64,000 bases of DNA, from assembly GCA_002733865.1 (NCBI GenBank), contig NVXM01000001.1, positions 14,206 to 78,205 of the forward strand, in the 5' to 3' direction. The notes below the pieces were generated by a model, which was given only the letters and a program-made list of their open reading frames with translations, was not told the origin of the DNA and searched no databases. Positions 6,979 through 15,341 of this stretch are shown here, piece after piece; position 1 is the first letter of the stretch, and each line of letters starts with the position of its first letter. A program made the position numbers and the translations under genes. Source of the stretch: Sphingopyxis sp. Lineage in GTDB: Bacteria > Pseudomonadota > Alphaproteobacteria > Sphingomonadales > Sphingomonadaceae.

Positions 6979-8190
6979 TCAGACTGCGGCCTTCAGTGCA
7001 TCCACCAGATCGGTCTTTTCCCAAGTGAAGAAGTCGCCCTCTGCCTGACGACCGAAATGACCATAGGCTGCGGTGGGGCCATAGATCGGCTTGTTGAGGC
7101 CGAGATGGGTCCGGATGCCTTTGGGCGTCAGACGCACGAGCTTCGGCAATATCTCTTCCAGCTTCTCTTCGCTGACCGTGCCGGTGCCGTGCAGGTCGAC
7201 ATTGATCGACAGCGGTTCGGCAACACCGATGGCGTAGGACAGCTGAATCGCGCAGCGCTTGGCGAGGCCTGCCGCGACGACATTCTTTGCCAGATAGCGC
7301 GTGATATAGGCAGCAGAGCGATCGACCTTGGTCGGATCCTTGCCGGAAAACGCACCGCCACCATGCGGGCTGGCTCCGCCGTAAGTGTCGACAATGATCT
7401 TGCGGCCGGTCAGACCAGCATCGCCGTCGGGGCCGCCGATTTCGAAGCGTCCGGTCGGATTCACGTGGATCACCGTGTTGTCGGTGATGAAGCCTTCCGG
7501 CAGCACGCTGTGGAATACGCCCATGACATATTCGCGCAATTCCTCATAGAGCTCCGGATTGTCGCTGTCCTTGTAATAGCCCGGCGCATGCTGGGTCGAG
7601 ACCACGAGGGCAATCGCCTCGACCGGCACTTCATCCACATAACGCAGCGTCACCTGGCTTTTGCTGTCGGGCTCGAGAAACGGCGCTTTGCCGCTGTGGC
7701 GGTCGTCGGCCATCTGCTTCAGTATCTGATGCGAATAATGCAATGTCGCCGGCATCAAATCCGGTGTTTCGTCACTGGCATAGCCGAACATGATGCCTTG
7801 ATCGCCTGCGCCCTCATCTTTGTTACCGCTTTCGTCAACGCCTTGCGCGATATGGGCAGATTGCGGGTGAAGGTGATTTTCGAACGTCAGATTCTGCCAG
7901 TGGAACCCGTCCTGCTCATAGCCGATTTTTTTTACCGTCTCACGGGCCGCACGCTGGATCTCTTCCTGAGCGCCGGGAGCCCAGTTTCCGTCGGTATCGA
8001 TCATGCCTTTGCCGCGCACTTCGCCGGCGAGAATGACGAGATCGGTCGTGGTCATTGTTTCACATGCAACCCGTGCTTCCGGATCTTTGGAAAGGAACAG
8101 ATCGACGATCGCGTCGGAAATCTGGTCGGAAACCTTGTCAGGATGGCCTTCAGAGACCGATTCGGAGGTGAAGATAAATTCTGAACGCAT
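6979..8190 (-). CDS. metK: S-adenosylmethionine synthase MetK
   Basis: MetK forms SAM from methionine and ATP. The 403-residue protein carries the conserved [15 protein letters not shown] near the N-terminus, the [12 protein letters not shown] loop, the P-loop-like [15 protein letters not shown] and the final DLVDALK region. The ATG at 8190 is preferred over one ten codons upstream because it begins the conserved [12 protein letters not shown] start and has AGGAA at 8201-8197. The gene lies 68 nt after lnt, and the leader may fold into a pseudoknot that includes the ribosome site (separate entry). Confidence 0.97.
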   Translation of the reverse strand: MRSEFIFTSESVSEGHPDKVSDQISDAIVDLFLSKDPEARVACETMTTTDLVILAGEVRGKGMIDTDGNWAPGAQEEIQRAARETVKKIGYEQDGFHWQNLTFENHLHPQSAHIAQGVDESGNKDEGAGDQGIMFGYASDETPDLMPATLHYSHQILKQMADDRHSGKAPFLEPDSKSQVTLRYVDEVPVEAIALVVSTQHAPGYYKDSDNPELYEELREYVMGVFHSVLPEGFITDNTVIHVNPTGRFEIGGPDGDAGLTGRKIIVDTYGGASPHGGGAFSGKDPTKVDRSAAYITRYLAKNVVAAGLAKRCAIQLSYAIGVAEPLSINVDLHGTGTVSEEKLEEILPKLVRLTPKGIRTHLGLNKPIYGPTAAYGHFGRQAEGDFFTWEKTDLVDALKAAV

Positions 8191-8196
8191 GATAAA

Positions 8197-8255
8197 TTCC
8201 TGAATTTTAGCCAGAAACAAGCCGGCTGATGGGACATAAGGAAATGTTTATATGT
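8197..8255 (-). promoter_or_regulatory. Possible SAM-II-like pseudoknot in metK leader (tentative)
   Basis: On the minus strand a 5-bp stem ACATA (8255-8251)/TATGT (8238-8234) encloses a loop ending in TTCCT (8243-8239), which is complementary to the metK ribosome site AGGAA (8201-8197). GGCTAAAA (8212-8205) precedes that site. A hairpin whose loop pairs with the ribosome site, with GCUAAA before it, is the architecture of SAM-II riboswitches, which occur in alphaproteobacterial methionine genes. The stem here is weak and AT-rich, so the match is only suggestive. Confidence 0.25.
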
Positions 8256-8258
8256 GCT

Positions 8259-9806
8259 TTAACGAGCACGCACGCGGATGGCAATGGCAGATAGCAGCAA
8301 AATCATCGCCAGGCCGAGCGGCAGCACATTGCCATAGCGGGCAAATAGCGATGGCGCCTTTGCTGTTGGCAGGCGGCTGTCGATACGACCTGCTTGCGCC
8401 ATCGGCACGCTGGCTCTGACCGTTCCGTTGGCGTCGATCACCGCCGAAATGCCGGTCGGCGTCGAGCGGATCACGGGAAGCCCCTCCTCGATCGCCCGCA
8501 GCCGCGCCTGCGCCAGATGCTGCGGCGGCCCCCAGCTGCCGAACCAGGCATCATTGGAAGGATTGAAGATGAAGTCGGGCCGGTTGTCACGATCCACAAC
8601 CTGTCCGGAGAAGATGATTTCATAACAGACCTGCAGGCCAACCTTGCCGAATGCGCCCAGATCGATCGAGCGGGGACCGGGGCCCGGCCAGAAATCAAAG
8701 TCTCCGGGTGCCAGCCGGGACAGGCCGATAGCTGACAAAAACGGGCGCATCGGCAGATATTCGCCATAAGGTACCAGATGCGCCTTGTCGTAACGTCCGA
8801 GCAACTCGCGCTGTGCGTCCATTGCAAACACGCTGTTGCGCGCGCCGATCGCGCGGCCGCCGGCCTCATCAAATTCAAGCTTCAGCGCGCCAAGAACCAG
8901 CACGTCGCCAGGTTTCATCAGCGCACCGAGCTGCTGACGCACAAATTGCGGCGGGCGCCCATAATAATAGCGCTGCGGATATCCGGCTTCCAGATAGTCG
9001 GGGATCGCCGCTTCGGGCCAGAAGATCAGGCGCGGCTGGTCATCTTTTCGCACCGTCAGTTGAGCGAGCTTGGCCAGATTCTGGTCCTCGTAGCCAGCCT
9101 GCCACTTGTCCTGCTGGCCGATATTGGGCTGGACCACGGTGATCAGCGGCTGGTCCGCCGCAACCGGAGTCGGTTCGTGGCCCGGAAGGATCGACAGGCC
9201 TGCAAAGACAAGAATGAACGGCACTGCAGGCTTCCATTGTCGCTGCAACAACAGCCACAGGCCGCCGGCCCCGGCGAACAGCAGCGCTGAAAGGCCGTAA
9301 GAACCGATAAACATCGTCAGATCCGCCATTCGGCCCAATGGCAGCGCTATCGTGCCCAGCGGACTCCAGATGAATCCACTGAAAATCCAGCTTCGCATCC
9401 ATTCGGTGACGATCCACATCCCGGCCAGAGCAGGAATCAGGACCAGCGGCCGGTCCCTGGAGATCCACCGGGCCACCAGCGAAGCCAGCGCCGGAAATAT
9501 TGCCAGATAGAGCGACAGCAGCACCACCGCGACATAGCCCAGCCATTCCGGCATCGCCGCCTGGAAGGTGAACGCTTTCGCGATCCAGTTCAGGCCGACA
9601 ACAAAATGGCCGACCCCGAACAGCCAGCCACTGAAAAAAGCGGCTTTGCGGCTCTGTACGCCGGCCAGGATCGCCATCCACAAGACGAGCATCAACAGAG
9701 TCAGCGGCCACAGGTTGAGCGGCGCAAAGCCGGTTGCGCTCACGCCGCCCGCAAGCAGCGAGATTCCGTAAGGATGGCGAGCGATGATTTTCTGGATTTT
9801 TGACAC
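8259..9806 (-). CDS. lnt: Apolipoprotein N-acyltransferase Lnt
   Basis: Lnt adds the third acyl chain to the N-terminal cysteine of lipoproteins at the periplasmic face of the inner membrane. The 515-residue protein has about six hydrophobic segments in the first 210 residues, a nitrilase-like domain (about 215-480) and a final membrane helix (about 490-508). The catalytic triad is visible as E265 (WPEAAIP), K341 (DKAHLVPYGE) and C394 (VCYEIIF), close to E267, K335 and C387 of the E. coli enzyme. It is divergent from a small secreted-protein gene and precedes metK. Confidence 0.96.
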   Translation of the reverse strand: MSKIQKIIARHPYGISLLAGGVSATGFAPLNLWPLTLLMLVLWMAILAGVQSRKAAFFSGWLFGVGHFVVGLNWIAKAFTFQAAMPEWLGYVAVVLLSLYLAIFPALASLVARWISRDRPLVLIPALAGMWIVTEWMRSWIFSGFIWSPLGTIALPLGRMADLTMFIGSYGLSALLFAGAGGLWLLLQRQWKPAVPFILVFAGLSILPGHEPTPVAADQPLITVVQPNIGQQDKWQAGYEDQNLAKLAQLTVRKDDQPRLIFWPEAAIPDYLEAGYPQRYYYGRPPQFVRQQLGALMKPGDVLVLGALKLEFDEAGGRAIGARNSVFAMDAQRELLGRYDKAHLVPYGEYLPMRPFLSAIGLSRLAPGDFDFWPGPGPRSIDLGAFGKVGLQVCYEIIFSGQVVDRDNRPDFIFNPSNDAWFGSWGPPQHLAQARLRAIEEGLPVIRSTPTGISAVIDANGTVRASVPMAQAGRIDSRLPTAKAPSLFARYGNVLPLGLAMILLLSAIAIRVRAR

Positions 9807-9884
9807 TGGCGGCTTTTGCCGTGTTCGGCGTGGCCATTCAATTGCTAATTGCTCGATCCGGCATTTGCTTGCTATCAGCAGTCC

Positions 9885-10574
9885 ATGAACCTGCTTGCTC
9901 TTCTGTTACTGGCGCTGTCGCAACCGACAGCGAGCCCTCCCGAACCACTGGACGAGATCCAGCGGCGCGACCTGTCTTGCGTCGCCGTATTGGCGATCAC
10001 AGCATCGGAACAGGAGAGCGGCGTGGAGAGCGCGCTCGACTATCCGCTGCTGTCCGAAAGGGGAGCCAGCTATGCGGCGCAGGTCGGTCAGCGGATCATG
10101 GATGAAACCGGCAGAACCAGAGAACAGGTGCGCGAAGACATATTGGCTGCCGTCGCAGAGCAGCAAGCCATTGCCCGCGACGCCGCGGATCCGGATCAAG
10201 CCGTCCGCAAGGAAATGGCCACCTGCCTGCCGTTGCTCGATGCCGCAGTGCCGCCCAAACCCAAGCCCGATCTGACGCAATGCGCCGGGATGCTGCAGCT
10301 GGCTTATGATGAAGTCTATAAACGCGAAGGCCTGTCAAAGACCGCGCAGGACCTGAAGACGCTGGCTGCCGTGCTGGACAGCCGCGCCCGCGACGAAATG
10401 CGGGCGGAGGGCCTGAGCGGCCAGGAAAGCGACATCATATTGACCCGGAGCCGGGAAGCGATGCTCGCCGATGCCCGGCGGCGAGAAGCTCAGGGCCAGG
10501 GTTCTAATCTGGATTTTGACCATTGTTTCTTCCTCGCCGCACCAAAAGAAAAGCAGCCCCGCAATGACCATTGA
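9885..10574 (+). CDS. Secreted protein of unknown function
   Basis: I do not recognise a named family. The 229-residue product begins with a signal peptide ([16 protein letters not shown], from ATG 9885; the frame could start 12 codons earlier), followed by a mostly helical, charged region. There are four cysteines (two well separated pairs), the last in FDHCFFLA near the C-terminus, which might form disulfides in the periplasm. Its 3' end overlaps the following VOC-family gene by 11 nt, so the two are probably co-transcribed. Confidence 0.7.
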   Translation: MNLLALLLLALSQPTASPPEPLDEIQRRDLSCVAVLAITASEQESGVESALDYPLLSERGASYAAQVGQRIMDETGRTREQVREDILAAVAEQQAIARDAADPDQAVRKEMATCLPLLDAAVPPKPKPDLTQCAGMLQLAYDEVYKREGLSKTAQDLKTLAAVLDSRARDEMRAEGLSGQESDIILTRSREAMLADARRREAQGQGSNLDFDHCFFLAAPKEKQPRNDH

Positions 10575-11004
10575 AGCCCCGGCGCCCTTGCGCCCTTTCC
10601 ATCTCGCGTTCCCGGTCCATGATCTTGATGCGGCGCGTAGGTTCTATGGCGAACTGCTTGGCTGCGAAGAAGGTCGCAGCGACAGCCACTGGATCGATTT
10701 CAGCCTTTTCGGCCATCAGATTGTCACTCATCTCGATCCAGATTTTGTACCCCGGCCACTGATCAATCCGGTTGATGGCGAACAGGTGCCGGTGCCGCAT
10801 TTTGGTGTCGTATTGACAATGTCTGCCTGGCAGGCGCTGGCTGACCGGCTGTCCGCAGCCGCCGTCAAATTCGTGATCGCGCCAACGATCCGCTTCAAGG
10901 GGCAGGTCGGCGAGCAGGCGACAATGTTTTTTCAGGACGCCAGCGGCAATGCCCTTGAGTTCAAGGCTTTTGCCAATGATGACCAGTTGTTCGCCAAGGA
11001 CTGA
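10564..11004 (+). CDS. VOC (glyoxalase/bleomycin-resistance) family protein
   Basis: The 146-residue protein is a typical single-chain vicinal-oxygen-chelate protein: [17 protein letters not shown] at the start gives the first metal-ligand histidine, and NALEFKAF near the end gives the glutamate. Two beta-alpha-beta-beta-beta modules fit the length. Members are lyases, dioxygenases or resistance proteins; the substrate is not evident. The start at 10564 is chosen because the frame before it lies inside the preceding gene and lacks homology. It overlaps that gene by 11 nt. Confidence 0.88.
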   Translation: MTIEAPAPLRPFHLAFPVHDLDAARRFYGELLGCEEGRSDSHWIDFSLFGHQIVTHLDPDFVPRPLINPVDGEQVPVPHFGVVLTMSAWQALADRLSAAAVKFVIAPTIRFKGQVGEQATMFFQDASGNALEFKAFANDDQLFAKD

Positions 11005-11034
11005 TCCAGCCGCCCAATTACCGCCTGACCCAGA

Positions 11035-11631
11035 CTATTCTTCCTGTTCGCATTTCCAGCGCTCAAGGGCTGCGGCCAGTTGCCGTTCGGCCATGTCGCG
11101 CGCTGAATCGCGAGGCAGGCCGAGCGAACCGGATAGCCGGTCGCCGATCAGCGCATCGCCCAGCGCCATCAGCACCAGTGCCAGCGTGTCATCATGCTTT
11201 TCCCGGTCTTCATGGCCGCCTTCACCAATATCGTCGACCAGCGCATGGATCGCGTCGACAATCGGGTCGAGCGCGTCTTCATTGCCGGTGAGCATCATCC
11301 AGGACCAGAGCGCTGCGCCGCCTTGCTTGTCAAAAGCGTCAAACGTCAGGTCGACAATGTCACGCACGCTGCCTTCACCGGTGCGCGACTTCAGGATCGC
11401 CTGCGCGATCATGCCGCAGACTTCGGCCGACAGATAGGCGGCCAACGCCTTTTGCAGGCCCGAGGCGGAACCGAAATGGTGGAGAAGGTTGGCATGGGTG
11501 CGGCCAATCCGACTGGCCACAGCCTTTAACGTCACCGATTGCGGCCCCGTCTCGATCAGCAGGTCGCGGGCAGCGGCCAGCGCCATGCTGCGGCTTTCTT
11601 CAGGGGAGAGACGGCGTTTCGCTATTGACAT
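11035..11631 (-). CDS. TetR/AcrR family transcriptional regulator
   Basis: The 198-residue protein has an N-terminal helix-turn-helix (about residues 15-60) with the recognisable segment VTLKAVASRIGRTHANLLHH, then a helical ligand-binding domain. It is divergent from a predicted metal-dependent hydrolase gene with only 67 bp between them, so it probably controls that gene and itself. The intergenic region is AT-rich, but I see no clean operator palindrome in it. The inducer is unknown. Confidence 0.9.
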   Translation of the reverse strand: MSIAKRRLSPEESRSMALAAARDLLIETGPQSVTLKAVASRIGRTHANLLHHFGSASGLQKALAAYLSAEVCGMIAQAILKSRTGEGSVRDIVDLTFDAFDKQGGAALWSWMMLTGNEDALDPIVDAIHALVDDIGEGGHEDREKHDDTLALVLMALGDALIGDRLSGSLGLPRDSARDMAERQLAAALERWKCEQEE

Positions 11632-11698
11632 TTATGTAAGCAACCCTATTTATATCGATGTTAGCTATAGTCTGCATTTCGCAAATTGGAAGCATCTG

Positions 11699-12598
11699 AT
11701 GAATATGCTCAGCCCCATCGGCACCAAACCGGAAACCATCACCACCCCCACACCTGCGGACCATGAAATCACCCCCCGCGATCGTCGTTTCGGACGCGAG
11801 CCGGGCTTCAAACCGGACAAATATTGGCAAAATGGCGACCCCGTCGCGACCGCCTTTTACAATTGTCTGTCGCTGACCTTCCCGCGCGGCGAGGCGTTTT
11901 TCATCGAAAGCGTCAAAGAATTTCGCGATCAGACCCCGCCAAGGCTGCAAAAGGAAATCCGTGCCTTTGTTCAACAGGAGGTGATCCACAGCCGCGAACA
12001 TCTGGCGCTTAACCGCCGGGTTGAGGAAGAAGGCTATGACACCAGCCGAATCGAACAGCGGATCACCGAATCGCTCGGCATGACCAAGGGCCGGCCCAAG
12101 ATCACCAATCTGGCGGCGACGATGATTCTCGAACATTTCACCGCGATCATGGCCCAGCAATTTCTCGCCAATCCCCGGCACTGGCAGAATTCTGACCCGG
12201 AAACCGCCGATTTGTGGCGCTGGCACGCGCTGGAAGAGATCGAGCACAAGGGCGTCGCCTATGACACATGGCTATATGCGACCCGCGACTGGAGCCGCTG
12301 GCAGCGCTGGAAGGTGAAGGCATTAATGATGTTGGTGATCACCCGGAATTTCTGGGGCAACCGCTGGAATGATGCGCTCGACCTGCTCGCGCAGGACGGG
12401 CTGACCGGATGGGGCGTGAAGCTCAAATTGCTCAAATTTCTGCTTGTCAAACCCGGCATCGCACGTGCGATCATCATCCCATGGTGCAAATTCTTTCTGC
12501 CCGGATTTCATCCGTGGAATGAAGACGACCGGCATCTAATCCAGCGGGCCGAAAGCGACTATGAAGCAGCGATAACCGGACGACCAGCCTCCGCCTAG
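11699..12598 (+). CDS. Predicted metal-dependent hydrolase (PF10118/COG3687 family)
   Basis: The 299-residue protein opens with the family signature RDRRFGREPGFKPDKYW and continues with metal-ligand-rich helices: ESVKEF, QQEVIHSREHLALN, LEHFTAIMA and WHALEEIEHKGVAYD. The E/H pattern resembles a ferritin-like diiron site, although the family is described only as a predicted metal-dependent hydrolase. No experimental function is known to me. The start at ATG 11699 excludes a longer frame lying antisense to the divergent tetR gene. The neighbouring TetR protein is its likely regulator. Confidence 0.85.
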   Translation: MNMLSPIGTKPETITTPTPADHEITPRDRRFGREPGFKPDKYWQNGDPVATAFYNCLSLTFPRGEAFFIESVKEFRDQTPPRLQKEIRAFVQQEVIHSREHLALNRRVEEEGYDTSRIEQRITESLGMTKGRPKITNLAATMILEHFTAIMAQQFLANPRHWQNSDPETADLWRWHALEEIEHKGVAYDTWLYATRDWSRWQRWKVKALMMLVITRNFWGNRWNDALDLLAQDGLTGWGVKLKLLKFLLVKPGIARAIIIPWCKFFLPGFHPWNEDDRHLIQRAESDYEAAITGRPASA

Positions 12599-12608
12599 CC
12601 AATAGCGA

Positions 12609-13160
12609 TCAATGGGCCGCTTTGCTCATATCGACCTTCTCTACCCATTCCGGAAAAAAACTGGGCTCGCGATTTGACCAGCCCGGCGCCGTCGCGGCGG
12701 CTTCACTGATCGATTGCAGCAGTCCCTTGCGGGTTTTTGGATGCAGATGCGGCAGCGCGGCTGCGGCACAAAAGGCGCCCGGAAGCCACGGACGGGAGTC
12801 CGGCCCCAGCAGCCGCTCATAGAGAAAACGAAAGGCGGGAAAACTGTGAATGCGACCCTGACCCAAATCATAAGCGGCCAGCGAAATCAACGACGGCATG
12901 AACGCCTCGATACTGTCGATGGCGCAATCTCGCGGGATCGCCTTGCGGATCTCGGCGAGCCGGCGATAGAGCGACATCTGGACCTTGATCCCGGCTTCCT
13001 CGACCTTGTCCCGCGACCATGTTTCGATAGCGTTGGATCGCTCCAGCCCGACATCCAGGGAGCGGCGGATATAACGCTGCGCTGCGGAGCTGAAACTCGC
13101 AAATTCCTTCATTTCGGCCAGCGTCATCGCGCCGGGAACGGATCGTGTTTCCTTGGTCAT
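12609..13160 (-). CDS. Conserved-looking protein of unknown function
   Basis: No family recognised. The 182-residue product (from ATG 13160, with GAGGAG upstream) is predicted cytoplasmic, mostly helical, without signal peptide or membrane segment. It contains a proline/aromatic-rich region near residues 115-135 and ends EWVEKVDMSKAAH. It is convergent with the metal-dependent hydrolase gene (10 nt between stops). A CtrA-like DNA motif lies about 55 nt upstream of its start. An ATG 13 codons upstream is possible. Confidence 0.65.
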   Translation of the reverse strand: MTKETRSVPGAMTLAEMKEFASFSSAAQRYIRRSLDVGLERSNAIETWSRDKVEEAGIKVQMSLYRRLAEIRKAIPRDCAIDSIEAFMPSLISLAAYDLGQGRIHSFPAFRFLYERLLGPDSRPWLPGAFCAAAALPHLHPKTRKGLLQSISEAAATAPGWSNREPSFFPEWVEKVDMSKAAH

Positions 13161-13214
13161 GCTGTCGCAACTCCTCGTGAATTTGAACCACGAAGACATT
13201 TGACCCGAACATGG

Positions 13215-13229
13215 TTAGTAATTGGTTAA
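13215..13229. promoter_or_regulatory. CtrA-box-like motif (tentative)
   Basis: TTAG (13215-13218), seven bases, then TTAA (13226-13229) is one mismatch from the alphaproteobacterial CtrA consensus TTAA-N7-TTAA. It lies in the 235-bp region between the divergent gene at 13160 and the histidine kinase at 13396. Chance occurrence in AT-rich intergenic DNA is quite possible. Confidence 0.25.
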
Positions 13230-13395
13230 GCAACAGCAGATTTATTGGCGGTCACCCCGGCCAAATGGGAAAATTGCACGACCGGCTTATAAAGTTTCGA
13301 CCAACGGCAAGCATGGTTCGACCGGACACGATTCCCATAGAGACAATTGATACCATATTGCCCTAAGTTGGCGTGAACGGATGAATTGAACATAT

Positions 13396-14529
13396 ATGAG
13401 AAAATTTGAACTGGGAAATCACAAACCGTCGGTCGGACATCAGGTTGCAATCCTGTCGATTCTCGGATTCTGGCTTTTCTATGTAATCATCCTGACGCTG
13501 CGGGCTTCGATCGGTGACTGGCCGGCTCAGGGCGAAATGGCGATGCGCCGCATTGTCGTGACGATTTTCGGCATCGGTATTACCTATCTGCTGTACCTTG
13601 TGCTCCGGCAATTTGAGGACAAGGCGCTGTCCACGCGGATCATCACCGCTTTCGCCGCCGCCATTCCCTGTGCGATCGTCATCGCCTGGTTCAACCATCT
13701 GGTGTTCAATGTCTATTATCCGGAAAATCTGTGGGACGAAGCGCATGTCGAGGAAATGCGCAAATATATGGAGCAGAGCAATTTTGCCCTGAAGGCAATT
13801 TCCGAAGATGCCACTTCCCGCTTTTTCTTCATCGTCAGCTGGGCCTCGCTCTATCTGACCCTTAGCTATGCCGGAGAGGTTCGCCAGGTCGAGCGCAAGG
13901 CCGCCCGCTTCGCTCAGGCGGCGCAGGATGCAGAGCTGCGGTCGCTGCGTTATCAGGTCAATCCGCATTTCCTGTTCAACACGCTCAACAGCCTCAGCAC
14001 CCTGGTCATGCGCAGCCAGTCCGAAGAAGCAGAGGAGATGATCCTCAACCTGTCCAAATTCTATCGCACCAGCCTGTCGGGCGACCCGCTGGAAGACGTG
14101 CCGCTGTCGGAAGAAGTGCATTTGCAAAACCTCTATCTCGACATCGAAGCCGTCCGGTTCCCTGAACGGCTGCGAACGAAGGTGCATATTCCGGATGAGC
14201 TGCTCGGCGTGCTGGTGCCCGGATTGATCCTGCAGCCACTGGTCGAAAATGCGATCAAGCATAGCGTTGCGCACAGCAAACGCCCGGTCACTCTGACAAT
14301 CAGCGCCCGGTCGGATGGCGACAATCTGATCCTGACCGTCGCCGACGACGGCGATCCGCACCCTGTCGATCTGCAAGATGACGGCAAGAGCAGTGGCATC
14401 GGCCTCGCGAATGTCCGTGATCGGTTGGAAACCCGCTTTGGCCGGCAAGCGAGCCTCCAGACTGTACGTCCGGTCGAAGGCGGCTATATTGCCCAACTGA
14501 CCTTTCCCTTGATGCTGGATAATCCATGA
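13396..14529 (+). CDS. LytS/YehU-type sensor histidine kinase
   Basis: The 377-residue kinase has four hydrophobic segments: about 17-37, 52-70, 83-100 and 142-160. A short coiled linker (160-183) follows, then the His_kinase (PF06580) region with H191 in QVNPHFLFNTLNSL as phosphorylation site. An HATPase domain follows with N-box LVENAIKH and G-boxes ADDG and GIGLANV. No extracytoplasmic sensor domain of size is present, so sensing probably occurs in the membrane helices. Its stop overlaps the response-regulator start (ATGA), giving a two-gene two-component operon. Confidence 0.93.
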   Translation: MRKFELGNHKPSVGHQVAILSILGFWLFYVIILTLRASIGDWPAQGEMAMRRIVVTIFGIGITYLLYLVLRQFEDKALSTRIITAFAAAIPCAIVIAWFNHLVFNVYYPENLWDEAHVEEMRKYMEQSNFALKAISEDATSRFFFIVSWASLYLTLSYAGEVRQVERKAARFAQAAQDAELRSLRYQVNPHFLFNTLNSLSTLVMRSQSEEAEEMILNLSKFYRTSLSGDPLEDVPLSEEVHLQNLYLDIEAVRFPERLRTKVHIPDELLGVLVPGLILQPLVENAIKHSVAHSKRPVTLTISARSDGDNLILTVADDGDPHPVDLQDDGKSSGIGLANVRDRLETRFGRQASLQTVRPVEGGYIAQLTFPLMLDNP

Positions 14530-15275
14530 TCGACGAGACCGAACCAAAACCGCTGACGACCCTGATAGTTGATGATGAGCCGCTGGCGATCGAGCGTCTG
14601 CAGCTGCTCTGTGCCCGACAACCGGATATTGATTTGATTGGAACCGCCAGCGATGGCGAAGCAGCGCTGCGGCTCACCGAACAGTTGAAACCGGATCTGC
14701 TGCTGCTCGATATCGCAATGCCCGGAAAGGACGGACTGGACGTGGCGCGGGCGCTGTCGGGCAAGCCCGATGCGCCGGCCATTATCTTCGTCACCGCGTT
14801 CGACCGCTTTGCGGTGGAGGCCTTTGACGTTGCGGCGATCGACTATGTGTTGAAACCGGTCGAGCGCGAGCGGCTCTCACTGGCGATTTCCCGCGTACGG
14901 GAACGCACCGCAGAGCCAAGGTCGGGCCAAGCCGAAGACTCGCCTTGGGCGGAAGAATTCTGGGTGCCCTACAAGTCAGAGCTGCGCCGGATCGTCGCGT
15001 CGGAAATTGACCGGGTCGAGGCCGAACGCGACTATATGCGGCTTCATGTCGGCAATGTCAGCTATCTGCTGCACCAGACCATTACCGGCCTGGAAGAACG
15101 GCTCAATCCGGAAGAATTCATCCGCCTGCACCGGTCCCATCTGGTCCGGCGCGACTGGATCGCCGGCCTCCGTCACGACGGCGGCGGCGTGTGGATCGCC
15201 TGCCTCAAATGCGACACCGAGATCCGCATCGGGCGGACCCATCTTGCGGAAGCAAAAAAACTCGCCGGACGCTAG
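14526..15275 (+). CDS. LytTR family response regulator
   Basis: The 249-residue protein has a receiver domain (about 10-125) with the acidic pair DDE (16-18), phosphoacceptor D62 in LLLLDIAMPG, T in FVTAFD and K in VLKPVE. A LytTR DNA-binding domain (about 148-247) follows, with the typical ERDYMRLH and FIRLHRSHLV segments. It is translated with the LytS-type kinase upstream, its obvious partner. Targets are unknown; LytTR regulators bind direct repeats rather than palindromes, and none was identified next to this operon. Confidence 0.94.
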   Translation: MIDETEPKPLTTLIVDDEPLAIERLQLLCARQPDIDLIGTASDGEAALRLTEQLKPDLLLLDIAMPGKDGLDVARALSGKPDAPAIIFVTAFDRFAVEAFDVAAIDYVLKPVERERLSLAISRVRERTAEPRSGQAEDSPWAEEFWVPYKSELRRIVASEIDRVEAERDYMRLHVGNVSYLLHQTITGLEERLNPEEFIRLHRSHLVRRDWIAGLRHDGGGVWIACLKCDTEIRIGRTHLAEAKKLAGR

Positions 15276-15341
15276 GGAGCGTCCGGTCGGCAGGTGCGAT
15301 CAGCCTCGACGACAGTGTCTCGCCAACAAATGATCTGCCGT

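Noticed and set aside
6916..8184. 422-residue open frame on the plus strand
   Set aside because: Antisense shadow of metK; no recognisable protein features.
13363..14547. 394-residue open frame on the minus strand
   Set aside because: Antisense to the LytS-type kinase; the kinase motifs on the other strand decide the coding strand.
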